Source of the DNA: Daphnia pulex
Taxonomy: Eukaryota; Arthropoda; Branchiopoda; Diplostraca; Daphniidae
Length of the DNA stretch: 64,000 nt
Direction of reading: 5' to 3'
Assembly: GCF_021134715.1 (NCBI RefSeq)
Contig: NC_060020.1
Coordinates: 7,254,001-7,318,000 of the forward strand
Each line of letters opens with the position of its first letter. Positions within the stretch are counted from its first letter, which is position 1. A model generated the notes under the pieces. It searched no databases, was not told where the DNA came from, and saw only the letters and a program-made list of their open reading frames with translations. A program made the position numbers and the translations under genes. Positions 13,201-25,403 of the stretch are shown in pieces.

Positions 13201-15566
13201 CCGCGGGACGAATGCCAGCGTGAATCCTAGGCTATAACACGCATTCGGCCACACCCGTCTCTCTCTCTCTCTCGTTTCTTTTTTTACTCTGCGGTCGTTT
13301 CCTTTTCTTTTTTCTTTCCACGTTGATTCTTTTTCTCCTCTTTAAGTCTCTTTTCAACCATTTCCCCATTACCAATCGGCGGGGCGATCCTGGGGAGGAA
13401 CCCGACCGAGTTCTAAGGAGGAGCCCAGCACCAGCTGCAAATTCAAACGTCGCCGATAGAAAAAAAAACCGGAACGCGTGGGAGCCAATGCGACATTTCG
13501 CAGTGTCAATTATCGGAACGTCTTTGGCTTTGGCTGGCTGGCTGGAGTTGCTGGAATTGCTGACTCTACACTTTCACACGTTGTCTTCATTTTCCTTGTC
13601 CTTTCGCAGCCGAGCAGTAATACGCACTCGTTGCCGTACCTCATTCCTTTCCGTTTGCAGCAGCTCACAGGGTCAAAGTGGGCGATGAAAAGCGGCCACT
13701 TATATAACGGCCGTGGCTTCGTCCGGCAGTTTTGGCACGCCTCATGAGAGGGTGACAGACTAGCTGGACCTTCGCTCAAGGGCTACACTGTATAGCTACT
13801 ACTGTTCTCACATAGCGGAAATATCCTGGGCGCCGAAAAGTAGCCAAATGTTATTTTCCCTGTCGCTTTCATAGGCCTCTTAAGGTCGTGCTGACTCGGC
13901 TAAACACCTTGGACTTTGGCGTTTAAGACTTCTTTTCGGGGGGGTCGACGTCCTTTTTTCCATTTCTTTAGTATAGGCTAATACTCTCCGTTAGTCTCCT
14001 GCCAGGGCAACCACAAAAGGTTGCGAGTTCGATCGTTGCCTTCCCCCAAAAACTTTGAACCCATTTTTCTTTTTCTTTATTCTTTTGGGGGCCCGCGTGT
14101 CGATTAGGAGGTTTCACGGGCTCCGTTTCAAATGTAATTACTCGCCGGTCATCATCACGCCTTGGCTCAGTATATATATAGTGGACTGGTCCCTGTCTGT
14201 ATGAGAGATAGACGGGATTCATCAGCTTGTCCAAATAATACACGTCGACTAACCAACTCCATAAGGAAGGCAGTCAAGAGTGAGAGAGAAAGAGAGAGTC
14301 TCTCCTGCTGCCATGGCCACGCACAAAGATGATACAGTCTGTACACACACACGAAGAGAGAGAGAGAGACAAGTCAGCAGGAGCAGTGCCTTGGTTGCTT
14401 GCTTGTGTGTGCTATATATGCGATGGTATTGATCGCCTAATAGCCACCGCAAAACTCTCTCTCTCTCTTACAGGCTGGCTGGTGCTGGGGCTGAAACCCA
14501 AAGGAGAAGCACACGGCCTCCTCCGTCTGTACATCTACACACTAGCCATCATTAGATATTGCGATTCGGTTCATCACACCCCACCCCACCCCACCGCCAG
14601 TCTATGTGTGTGTACTAGAGAAGGTAAAGGATTGAGGGCGCCAGCGCTGGCGAGAGGGAGAGAGAAGATGATGATACACCTAGTCTTATATACCCCCGCT
14701 ACATCCACTCACGGCAACTGATCCCGCGTCTACACACCGGGATTCAAAAGAAAAAAGAAAAAAAGGAGGAGGGAAAGAAAACCTCTTAACAGAGTCGACA
14801 CTGTGTGAACATAATGTTGTCGAAAAGAAACGTCAAAGAGAGTGGGGCGGGAGAAGCCAACAATAAAGACACTATGCGTTGATTGACTCGCCTTTCCCCT
14901 CCAGACTGCCACCCATCCAACAGCATGCACCACCCGAAAAACTTTGATGAAAAGACGGACGCCGGAGAGAGATGAGGTAGTGCACCAGAAGCGCTTTCCT
15001 CTCTATACACTCACATGCAGAATCGCTGATGAAAATTTTTCTCAAACTCAAACAAGTTTCCCCCTAAAGACTTTCTCATCCGCCGGTTCTTCCGACTTTT
15101 TCTTTTTTTGGACGTTATATTTTCATTTTTCATCCATCCAGTTTTAAATTTCCCCTTCACCGACAGACTTCTTCTTCTTCTTCTTTCCAATTTTTTCTTT
15201 TTTCATCTCGCTTCTATAGTTGCCTTTTTCTTTAAAAAAAAATAATTACCGCGCTTGACGGCGATGGTGATTTCCTGGCGGAGTAGAGCTTCGACGTCGT
15301 ATTCAGACGACGACGCGTCACGGTGTCTTCGTGATTTCTGGAGCGAAAGGCAAATCAAAATTGCATTAGAGAGAGCCAGCAGAATCAAAAGGAGAGAACA
15401 ATTTATATGACGAGACAGATTTCCCATCAGGTGTGTGCAATTCTGGACGTACCACGAGCTGTTCGATGCTCTTCATCGACGATTCGGCGGGGACGAGGAG
15501 GATGGCACTGAGTAGCAACAGGGCGGCGCAGAGGTTTCGACACCTCGCCACATCACCGGAAGCCAT
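1221..15566 (-). CDS. Fstl5: Follistatin-related protein 4/5-like secreted protein (Kazal, EF-hands, two Ig domains)
   Basis: Spliced minus-strand gene of 17 coding exons and 946 residues: 15453-15566, 15250-15337, 11613-11726, 11299-11406, 9534-9874, 9087-9236, 8705-8837, 6018-6302, 4965-5062, 4160-4355, 3722-3855, 2833-2970, 2401-2616, 2144-2294, 1815-2015, 1538-1684, 1221-1447. All phases agree. Domain order is that of vertebrate FSTL4/FSTL5. A signal peptide comes first (LCAALLLLSAILLVPA). A follistatin/Kazal module follows at about 69-137, with CGRGRECQ and CGTDGILYSSHCELHR. EF-hand loops are at 291-302 and 329-340, Ig domains at about 350-444 and 445-542, and a propeller-like C-terminal half ends near LFGTYLISPANEAIF. 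A Ser/Gln-rich block (142-255) is extra. The start at 15,566 puts the signal peptide near the N-terminus; an in-frame ATG at 15,599 is possible. Likely a secreted extracellular protein with a neural or matrix role (inferred from family). Intron 5 has a GC donor. Confidence 0.92.
4632..4687. repeat. CA/GT-rich microsatellite cluster in a follistatin-like gene intron
   Basis: Short CA repeats are followed by a GT run of about ten units and then imperfect GT/TA units, all within the intron between exons 9 and 10 of the follistatin-like gene. The adjoining CA and GT runs are complementary and could form a weak hairpin. Confidence 0.8.
12540..13150. repeat. Pyrimidine-rich low-complexity tract in a large intron
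   Basis: Within intron 2 of the follistatin-like gene (11,727-15,249) there is a long T/C-rich stretch, including consecutive TTC units at about 13,017-13,035 and many TTTTC runs. It yields long but meaningless reading frames made of Phe, Leu and Ser. No gene is seen in it. Confidence 0.7.
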
Positions 15567-18500
15567 GGCGAAATTCTTTTCGAATGAATCAAACAACAAT
15601 CACGGTATTGGAAACTTTTGCACTGGCCGGGAATTTGCACGACGGGTGGAAAGAGAGAGGGGAGGAAAACAGTTGGAAAAATCCGAACCGACAACACAAA
15701 CGACGAGAAGAGTTGAACTGCTGTTGGTTATTATATTGACGACGTTGGCCAATTCACGTCTACACTCTACCGGGGCTGAGCTGCGACTGCCGATGCCGAC
15801 CTCCCAACCAACCAACGCGCGCACCCATCGCACGCCCTCTATACCCTCCTTGCTCCTTGTCATCCCTCTTTCTATAGAGGACACGCCATCTACTTTGCTT
15901 TCAGACATTATATCCAGTCTTATTTAGTTAGAAACCCATTTGAAAATTTGATTCCCTTTCACCTGCTGCTGCTGCTCCGAGAACGACGACGACGGACCTT
16001 TTTCAATAATTATCGCCACATCTCGGCCAAAATAAAATCGAAATCAACCGCGCATATTCGGCGGAACACAATCTCGAAGAAACGATTGAATCTTCAGATA
16101 CGTTTCACTCGTCATCTACATGCGAAATATCAGTAGAATAAAAAAAAAATCTATTTGAAGAAATAGTAAATAGTCTGAACCTTTTTTTTTCGCCCTTCTT
16201 TGTTATTCAGGTCTACCTGGTCCGGGGGGGGGTCGTGTGTTATTATTGGCGATGGTCGTGCGCGCGCGCGCGGTCCATCATGCGGCCAAATGAGAAGAAG
16301 ACGAAGAAAGGAAACAGGTAGAAGAAGAAGAAGCCAGGTGCGTCGATTTTTTCGCTCTGAAGGCTTTTTATTTTTATATTTTTTTCCCAAACACTCTCGG
16401 CTGCTTCTGCTGTGTGAGTTGGGGAGGAGTGAAGGATACTATAATTCGCCCCCACGAAACCCCAATTTGTTTCCCAAAAAAGGTTTCTTTTTTTCCTTGT
16501 ACACAATAACGGGCAGATTCTATATGCGCCTTCGTTAGGGAGCCTCTTTAGATGGCAGTAAATCCTCGTTCATTCCCTTCATCTTTTTTCTTTACCGTTT
16601 TCTTCCTTTTCTACTTTTTTTTTCGGGGTTATGGAGAGGGAGGAGGGGAGGAGAGAAAGTCTTATATATATATATACTGTATATATATCTATTTTTTGTG
16701 GGCTTGTTTGTGTAAAGTTGAAAAATGCTCGTTTTTTCCACTGGAGAAGAAGAGCTCGTCGCTCCGTGGCCCCCTCCAGGTAACTGCGTTAGCTGCATGG
16801 CTCCGTGTTATTTTCTTTTTTCTTCATCCCTGCCAGGCTGCTCCTCTATATACCCCATTATGTTAGCCACTGGACATTTGAGTGACCCCCGAGCGAACGG
16901 GTCGAGAGTTTATTTTTTATTTCTTCCCTAAATTTCACCCCATTTAGTTTGTTAATTCCAAAGACTACTCCGTAGCTCTTTTTCTTCTTCTTTTGTGTTT
17001 TTTCCCCCCACTTATTATCTTAGTAGGTAGTTGGGAATAGCAATTTAGAACCACCGAAAAAACAGCGGCCAGCAAGCACCTGCTCTTGTTGATCCCTCAT
17101 CGTTCCGACCCCTGGCAGCACCCAGCGCGGAACGCAACCCAGAAAAATCAAATCCATCCGCCGTAACTATAATAACAGACTCGACACCTCGTCCATCCAT
17201 TTCAACGCTAATCAAAATGCCATCCGTTTTCCATCCAACAGTTTGTCCCGCCAGCCCAACTCCAATCGCTCCAACTCCGATCCTTCCATAAATTGCGTGG
17301 TGCGGATGGTGTTTTTTAACGGCGGCGGCTGTAAACATCTGAGCTCGGCCATTGTCAACCGGATCGAATAAAAGAAGCGGGGGCCACCGAGGCCGAATAC
17401 ACGATCATAATAATAATAATAATAATAACATAGCAGCAGCTCCGTCACATATATAGAAGGACTAGTATATAATACTACCCCGGCCAACCGGCGGCGGTGG
17501 TGATTGAATGATCCAAACGACACCGTACGCAAAATCGTTGAAGCGTGAGTTGCAAGTCAGCGCACATAGACAGACAAACACACACACACACACGCTATAC
17601 CGACTGGCTGCTGCTAGTCGACGGTAGCTGTGTGTGCCAAGTTGGATGTGTAGCGGACAGTTGCCGGGGGGGTTGCGTGACTGGAATAGTAGCGAACGAA
17701 ACGCGGGGGCAAACTACCGACGACGTTTCGCCTCAACTTATTGCTACTGCGTGGGACCAGTCAGTTTCTCCATAGCCTCTCCTGAAGGACATCCAACAGT
17801 GCAGTTGTAACATGTTGGCCAACGTCTAGTATATACTATATAGCCGGTATATAGCACACGGCACACGACACGCAATAGCCGAGTCTAAACGAGGCTATAG
17901 AATGCCGGACAAGAAGTGCGTCATTAGATAAATAAAAGAAGACGAAATAAAAGGGACGGATCAGCCCCCCCCCCCAAAAAAAAAAATGTGAAACAAAAGA
18001 GGAAAATCCTGAAGAAATTGCGATCAATCAAAAGTAGAGATTTCGGCTGCTGCTCCAAATTGAGTATGAATGGAATACTACTATATAGAGGCCAGCGGCT
18101 GTCCGCTTTATATAATATCCATGGCTGGATTGAGTTGTACGCCTCCATATCATCTCCGTGAAGGACGAGGGAGCCAAATGGCTAGTAATCTAGAAGATGG
18201 GAGCGTTGAATCAAGTCTCAAAAGGTAGCCGGGGCTAGCAGCTAGCTAGTATAACCGGATCTGATCGAGTCTAGAGAGTCTGATAGGTCCCTTAAGGGAT
18301 GGACGGTATATAGACCTTCCGCGTTCTTCTTTCGTCCATCTTTTCCACCCTCGCAATATCTAGCATCCACTGCCATATAGTGCGGAATGGATATGTACTG
18401 GTACTGCTGAACTACCGTACATGTTTCCATCAGCCATATAATAAGGTTACCATGGCGACGGGGGGACGGCTGCTGTCGGGAGTAACACACAGGCCCAACA

Positions 18501-21500
18501 CGATCTATGATGAAAAGAAGAAGCAACTCCAGATGGACGGATGCGCGAAAAGGAATAGATGAAACGTGAGAAATGGAAAAAGAAGAAGAAATAAAAAGAC
18601 TGTGCTGCTGTGCTAAAGTTGGTTTGCCATCCAGCGCAAGCGACGAGTCAAATGGAAAGCGACAGAAAAGGAGAAGGAAATAAAGTCGAGCAGAGAAAGA
18701 AGAAATGAAAAAAGAGGGGCCCACATGAGAGGACGGAGGGTGGTAGTGGTAGTAGTAGTAGTACAGTAGGAGGGGCTGGTGGTTGCCAAGACAACAAGGA
18801 TCTAACACGGTATTGATCGTTCATGATTCAACCTTCTTCTCCCGGCCTCCTTTGCACAACACAACACACCCTCCGCTCGACGCTATACAGCGATTTAGAC
18901 TATACAGAATCCACAGCAGAGCAATATACTCTGATGGCAGTATAGCAGTATAGTAGTAGTGTAGCTTCAGTTGCAGCAGGAGGAGGAGGAGGAGGAACAA
19001 GCTACTGGGAAAAACTTTCACAGTCACCCAGGAACAACGGGACACGTCACCCTGCCCGTTGGTCGACCATCATCTCTCCCTTTTGGGAGGGGCCGTCTCA
19101 TCCCTCTTATTCCCCCCCATCCCCCATCCCTATTATAAGAGGACCAGCAACTCTAATGGTCTAACCCCAATCTTGATGCAGTATATAGAGGAAAGACGAA
19201 GGAGTTCTGACTCATCCATTCAAGTCCTCTCGACGTGGACCGCTCGATCCGCGACGCCCTGCGACGCTCTCTATAACATGACTGACTCCCTCCTTCTTCT
19301 TCCTCTTCTGTTTTCTCTCCTTATATTCTGCCAGATATATATTGTCTTCATAACGAACATTCTTCACGGCTCGGCAGCCATGCCCCCGGTGGGGTTATGG
19401 GACCGTCTGATGGTCTAGTCAGTCCGAATCCCAACGACGTCTTTTCTCTATAGGCAATATCTTTTCCTTTTATTATTATGACGATCTGACTGTCAAACTC
19501 CGGAGGGAAGGAAAAGATTGTCTCACTTGTGTGTTTGCCGTCCTAAACGGATATAAGAAAAAAAAGATCCTGCTGCTTATTTCCTTATAGATAGAGTTTC
19601 GTCCTTTTCCTTGAGTGCGTATATGTAATATGGCGATGGCCTTTGAAATCGAACGCTGCTGCTTGCGTTTTCCTTCTATATATATTTTTACCTTTTGGGC
19701 AGCCATTTCATTGGGTTCACCGATTCTCATTGCAAATCCAATGAAATATTCAAATACGCGCGACTCACGTTTCACCGTCCCGCTCGACGTCCGTTTCGTT
19801 TCGTGTGTTCATTCAATATTCATTCAATGACGCGCATTCCGCACGTCTTTTATATCTCCTATATACACTTCCGTTTGCCCGCGAATAACAAGAAGCATTT
19901 AACTTGAACTGACACTGCTGCGCATACATTAACTCCCCCCTGTAAACAGAGTACCGACGACGCCCGTCCTCTTGTGTCTTTGACAAATAAGTCGACATGT
20001 AGACACTGTGTTTAACATTTCGTGAATGCGAACAACACACATCAAAGATTCGATTATTGGCAGCAACGAGTAAAGAGAGGGAGGGATAAGAAAAGCCAAT
20101 CGATCGGCGCTGGACGCAACACTTGGCATCTCTCTCCGTGATGCCACGGGTTACACGCATAAAGAGAAGCGCCCGTGCACGACATATGGCCAAATTTGAA
20201 TATCTTTGTACAGTCGCTGTGCACACAGACGAGGAGTTCAGGAGCTTTGCGGACGATTGAACAAAGAAAACGGACACGCCGAGCTGCTGGTGCTTCGACC
20301 TTTTTTTGATTTATTTTTATTTTCTAGACATTCCTGGGCCAGCAGCTAATAGAGTGACTGCTCAATGCATCTAAAGGGATAGGAATCGGACATTGAATAG
20401 AGAGGAGCAGGCACGTTGGGGTCTCCTATGACCCCCCGAAAGTCTATACAAACTAGTCGTCGAGGATAGTCGAGCCTCTTTCGCTGTCAGCTCAATTGAA
20501 TGAACCGGCCCAGCAACTATGAGAGCAAAAAGGCGACGGGGCTATTGTGAACAGCAGCGATGGTGGCCGCCAGTCGTCTGCGGGATATATGAACAAGATG
20601 GGGGCCGAGAAAGTTTCGACTAAAGGTACTATAGTCCATACACTATGCAGCTCTAGCTAAATCAGGCTCAAGCATCACATGACCTCAATCCCCTCTGTTG
20701 TACAAGATGTAAGAAGATATTGTATAATAGACGCTGCTGCTGCTGCTGCTCTATGCGATTCAGTTCTGTTTCCTACATATATAAACTCACTGCATCATGT
20801 TTGTTTGTTTGTCTGTCGAGCTTCTTTATATGACATCTCGTCACGACGGGGCTTATTATTAAATGTCTTTGGTTCATCGTCTCAGATGACTCGACAGCAA
20901 TCGTACAACCATTGACCCGCTCCCCAGGTGTTATTGTGTATTCCACCGTCGTAAAATTCTCCAAATGTCTAGAAGAGAGGGGAGAGACTTACAATACTGT
21001 CGCATTTTTTTCTTCTTCCTTCCTCCCCAGCTTTTTAATTGTTCCTTTGGTTCACGTTTCACAATTGCCGGAGAAATCGCCCGTCCATTATATGCGCAAT
21101 CCTAGTCTCGATTGTTATAGCCCCTCGCTGATTGAATCCGCCTGGCATTGTCTGCGCTGCCGTTCAAATGGATGGATCAAGATCAATAACGCTCCGCTGC
21201 GTCTAATAAGGCATTGAAAATTCTTCTTCTTCTTCTGTTATTGCCGCAAAATGGATGTCTCATATTAGATCGTTCTAACCGAGCGCTATATAGACGCGCG
21301 TTTATTTTTTCCCTCGTACCGCCGCCGCATCAGCTATATAGGAGGCAGCTATAATCTAAAAAGGACGGGCGTCAGCTGATCGATAAATACTATTTTAATG
21401 GGTCGGCTTTTTGAACTTTCCGTGTGTATGTACATAAGACACACAAAAGACTGTTGGAGCTGATAAGAAGGCCGTGGAAAACTCTAGAGACTAGACGGCG

Positions 21501-24500
21501 ATTCACGGCCGACTGTATATAGCAGAGGCCCTGCGTTTCAAATGTCTAAATCTCTGTGCACACACACACACACAAGACTATAGACCCCTTTGGAGAGATG
21601 TGCCACACAGGAGCGGGAGCGCATTCATCATCATCATCTCTCGCTCCCGGCTCGAGCAGTGTTGGTATGGGCCTCGTCTTTTACTCTAGTCCGCGTTACG
21701 CGGAACGGGGCAGCGGGAGCGAGGCTTTTTCATTGGAATCCATGGCGCATTTCGCTCTTTTCATTCATTTCACTGTCGGTTATAATGACGTGAAATAAGA
21801 AGGGAATCAGCAGTGAATTTACTCTCGGCGCGAGTGTATACACACACACCGCGCGCTCGCTGAGATTAGATGCATATAACAGCAGCAGTTGGTGAACAGG
21901 CGGCGGCGGTACTATATAAAGTGCTATATGATGGGAACTTGGCCATCGCCAGCGCTGAAATTTCAGTTGAACAAGTTTCTTATGGTCCCCGGCTTTTATA
22001 TATATTCTTCTTCTTTCTATACACCCTCCTCTTTACATTCGATGTCATGTGTGTTCATTCCACGATTTATTTCACTGCCACTACAGATTTACTGCTGGGC
22101 GTTGGGAAGAGCAAAGAAGAAGAAGACACCCTCCTCTCTCCCACCAGACCTTATATAACTCCCCCGTCGCCAGGTTTTTTTCCGCTGTAATTCTCCAGGT
22201 TCTTATTTTTCCTCCTAGCTCTTTCTATCTTTCTCCCCTTGAAAGTTGCAACCCCTCTTCGACGTGAAATAGGCCCTAGAGTCCCCCCCCTCCAATTCAT
22301 ACGTGGTACTACCTCATAACGACGCAGTGTTAAAGTCACCGGAGCCAGGGGATAAATCAAACCAAGAGTTAACACACAAGGTGGAGGAGCCAGCAAAAGA
22401 TGTTTAGAGTTGGCTCATCATCCGAGGAGCGGATCGTAAAGTTAAAGAAACCACAATGAGTCACAGACAAAAAAAGAAGAATATATAAGAGTCGCTTCTT
22501 CTTCATTTTGTTGTGTGTTCTCAGTTCAGGTACCTACGTACATAATGTGACGGAAAGTGTAGCCATGAACCGCGACGAACGTTGCGCCATGCAGGGTCGG
22601 TGAATCATCATTATGTGACGCGCACTTGACATTGCGCTATCGTCGTCGAGGGCCATCGACGCAAGTAAAGAAAAAAGGATCCGCACATCAGGATCAGTGG
22701 ATGATTTTTTTGTTGACTCAAACGAGACCAAGCGAACAAGAACGAGGATGAATGGCGGTCCCTTCTATTTATCTTCTTCTCCCGGCATGTTTATTTGCTG
22801 TTTTTATTTTTTTTAATTCCCAAACTTCTTTTTCACTATTATACGTTATCTTATCCTTTCCCGTCCATGTTTAAAACGAGATTCCAGGAAGATGGCGCAG
22901 CAAAGGCAGCGCCGGAATCTTCTTCCGTCTATAGGCTATTTAGCTGCACCCTTAAACCTTTTGAGAGCTATATGAGAATCAAAGATAAGCAGGAGCAGAA
23001 GAATAAAACAATTCTTTTGCTTTCATTTCCGATTGTATCATTAACTTGACTCGTCGTCCTTGTTATCGGAGCGTGAATGCAACTTGGGTCTTCGGGATTT
23101 CCCTTTTTTTCTTCTTCTTCTTCTTCTTCTTTCGACTTGAGCGTGGCCAAATCTGTGGTCCCCGGTCGATATGTGCAGGATGACAACACAAAAAAGAAAG
23201 AAGCAGGAAAGATGGTAGACGGAGCAATAAACAAGGCAAACATCCGAAAACGATTGCAGCATCGTTCCTAGCTGGGTGGCCACCGGACGACCATTCCTTA
23301 TTCCTTCACATACGCAGTTTTACCAGTTCTAATAAGGAAACAAGCTGAAAATAAGATTTTTTGATTCATTCGGGGAAAAAATTTGGCCATCGCCGTCATA
23401 TTAAATTAGAACTAATGGTTGCCTTGACGTGTAAAGACATTTCTTAAACGGTTAATTTCTCTTGTGGTCTGACACATGAGAGGATTCATTTTTTGGTGTG
23501 AATAATATACTCATCCACACCAATTTACCACCATTTTGATGTGGTGGTGACTTTGGTAGGCCCCGTATACGGGACAAGGAGGGGCAGGAAGGAAGCCAAT
23601 CTAAATCACGAAGCTTTTCACAACTGTTTTAAACATATATATTTTCGTTTCCTTTTGTGTTGTGCTGTCTAAAAGGTGGCAGCCATTGTGCTGCACTCGC
23701 TGGTGTGATTCTTTAGACTTGATAACTTGCAACGCTTCCTCTTCCTCCTCTTTTTTCCGCTTTGACTTTTATTTTCAGTTAATTATAATACCATAACATC
23801 GTATTACGGTTTATCTGCTGGTCGGCCGCGATACAGATTAAATGTTCCCTATTCACTTAGACCTTCTGTGACGTCCGCCGCAGCCCCATACAACCGCTTA
23901 AAAGCTTTATTGATGATCAGAAAACCGTTGCTGGGCAGCGATTGAAACGAATAAGAAAAGCGCAGCAATTTGTCTCGAGTGCTATCTGGCCATTAGATCG
24001 AACTCCAGCAGGTACATGAGTGTATTTTTAGACATTTTTACGGTCTCGTGGCAGAGATTTGTTTACGACGTGTAACAGGATGACGAATCGTCAAGAACCA
24101 TTTCTCTACGTCGTTCGGTGGCATGCGGCGATGCACTAGAAAAAAGCACCACAGATCCATCTAGTATACTTTTATATACGCCACGGATCATGGAAGATAC
24201 GAGAGAATGGAATAGAAATTGAAGAGACGCTACAGACGGATGATGGGATTTCTGAGCCTTTTCAGCGCAACAAGAGTTTCCAATCCCGTTTTCGATCGGA
24301 TCTTTACATTCTCTGATGATATTCTTTTACAGCGTTGCGTTCATGTCGTGAAAACGGATAGACGTCGGCGTAACCGAATTAGATTTTTTTTAGCTGCACA
24401 AGTATATATAAGAGACGAGAGGCCAACGGTTACGACTGCGGCGATGGTCTTAAACGAATACGAAATCGATCGGGAGAGGTGCCGCTCGTTAGTTGTTGTG

Positions 24501-25403
24501 CGCGCGGCCTCAACAGGAAGTGATTCCACGCCAGCTAGCTCCTTTGTCGTCACGAAACCACAAACGTACGTTATACATTCACCACCTCGTATGTTCGAGT
24601 GCCAGTTAAATACCTAGTCACGCCCAAAGCACGTTACGATGTCGGGACAGCGCATTGTTGTCGCAAATGGATGATGCGTTTGTTCGGGAGTGTACACCAT
24701 AACCCTAATGATGTTCGTCTACCGAAAAATAAGGTTAATTCTTTAGGCCTACTTAGCGGGTGATTTAGTACACATTTACGTAAACACAGATTTTTTAATA
24801 ATGAAAAATGATTTTTTTAAAAGTGACGTAGAGAAACATTAGGTTAATAGAAGAGTTGAAGTTCTGTCCTATACATCTTCTGCTACCAACAGAACTTGCC
24901 AGTCTGAATTTAAAAAAATATTTGCTGAAGATGTCTCCTAGGATTATGAATGGATATTTAAAAAAAATGTAACACCTTAAACACGATCACGCAGTCACGA
25001 ATTTGAATTTCTCACGTAACCTAAAATTCGACAAACACCGGATGAACGCCATCTGTTGGTCACAGTTTGTGATTTCGATTCAATTTTTGGGTTATGGTGC
25101 AAACCATTAGCGCCACTTTTGTACACAAAGCAATCACCTGATTTCAAACCATAACGAAAGAAACAGTCACAAAGAAGAAAAGAGTCTAACTCTAATTGTC
25201 GTTTCAATCGATTTCAGTTAACATTTTCTGAACTAAGAAACAAGTGTTCCCTACTTTACAGAGTATTGAAAATCTACATACATTTCCAGGTGAGACGAAA
25301 ACGAAATGTTCTTTCAAAATGGTTTTCATTGTTTGAATCTTTTCATTTGAAAATTGATCATTTGCCTTTAATGTGTTGTTTTTCAACTTTTTTTTCTATC
25401 AGA
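15567..25403. other. Gene-poor region with simple repeats between the follistatin-like gene and KNTC1
   Basis: No reading frame in this 9.8-kb stretch shows a recognisable domain. The longest frames, such as 18,242-18,808 minus, consist of low-complexity Tyr, Ser, Leu and Phe. Simple repeats are common: TA runs near 16,662-16,688, an ATA/TAA run near 17,407-17,428, CTT runs near 15,171-15,186 and 23,107-23,131, GGA near 18,981-18,995, and CA near 21,559-21,573. The left part may hold the promoter and 5' UTR of the follistatin-like gene. The right end holds a probable KNTC1 5' UTR intron: a GTGAG donor near 25,291 and a polypyrimidine acceptor at 25,402, one base before the KNTC1 ATG. Confidence 0.6.

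Noticed and set aside
13995-14050. tRNA-like B-box motif (GAGTTCGATCG)
   Set aside because: The flanking bases do not form a five-pair T stem, and no matching A box, anticodon arm or acceptor stem could be drawn.
18242-18808. 188-codon minus frame in the gene-poor region
   Set aside because: Tyr/Ser/Leu-rich low complexity around repeats. No splice context and no family resemblance.
24219-24617. 132-codon plus frame upstream of KNTC1
   Set aside because: A long frame with arginine-rich random-looking text, overlapped by an equally open minus frame. No domain seen.
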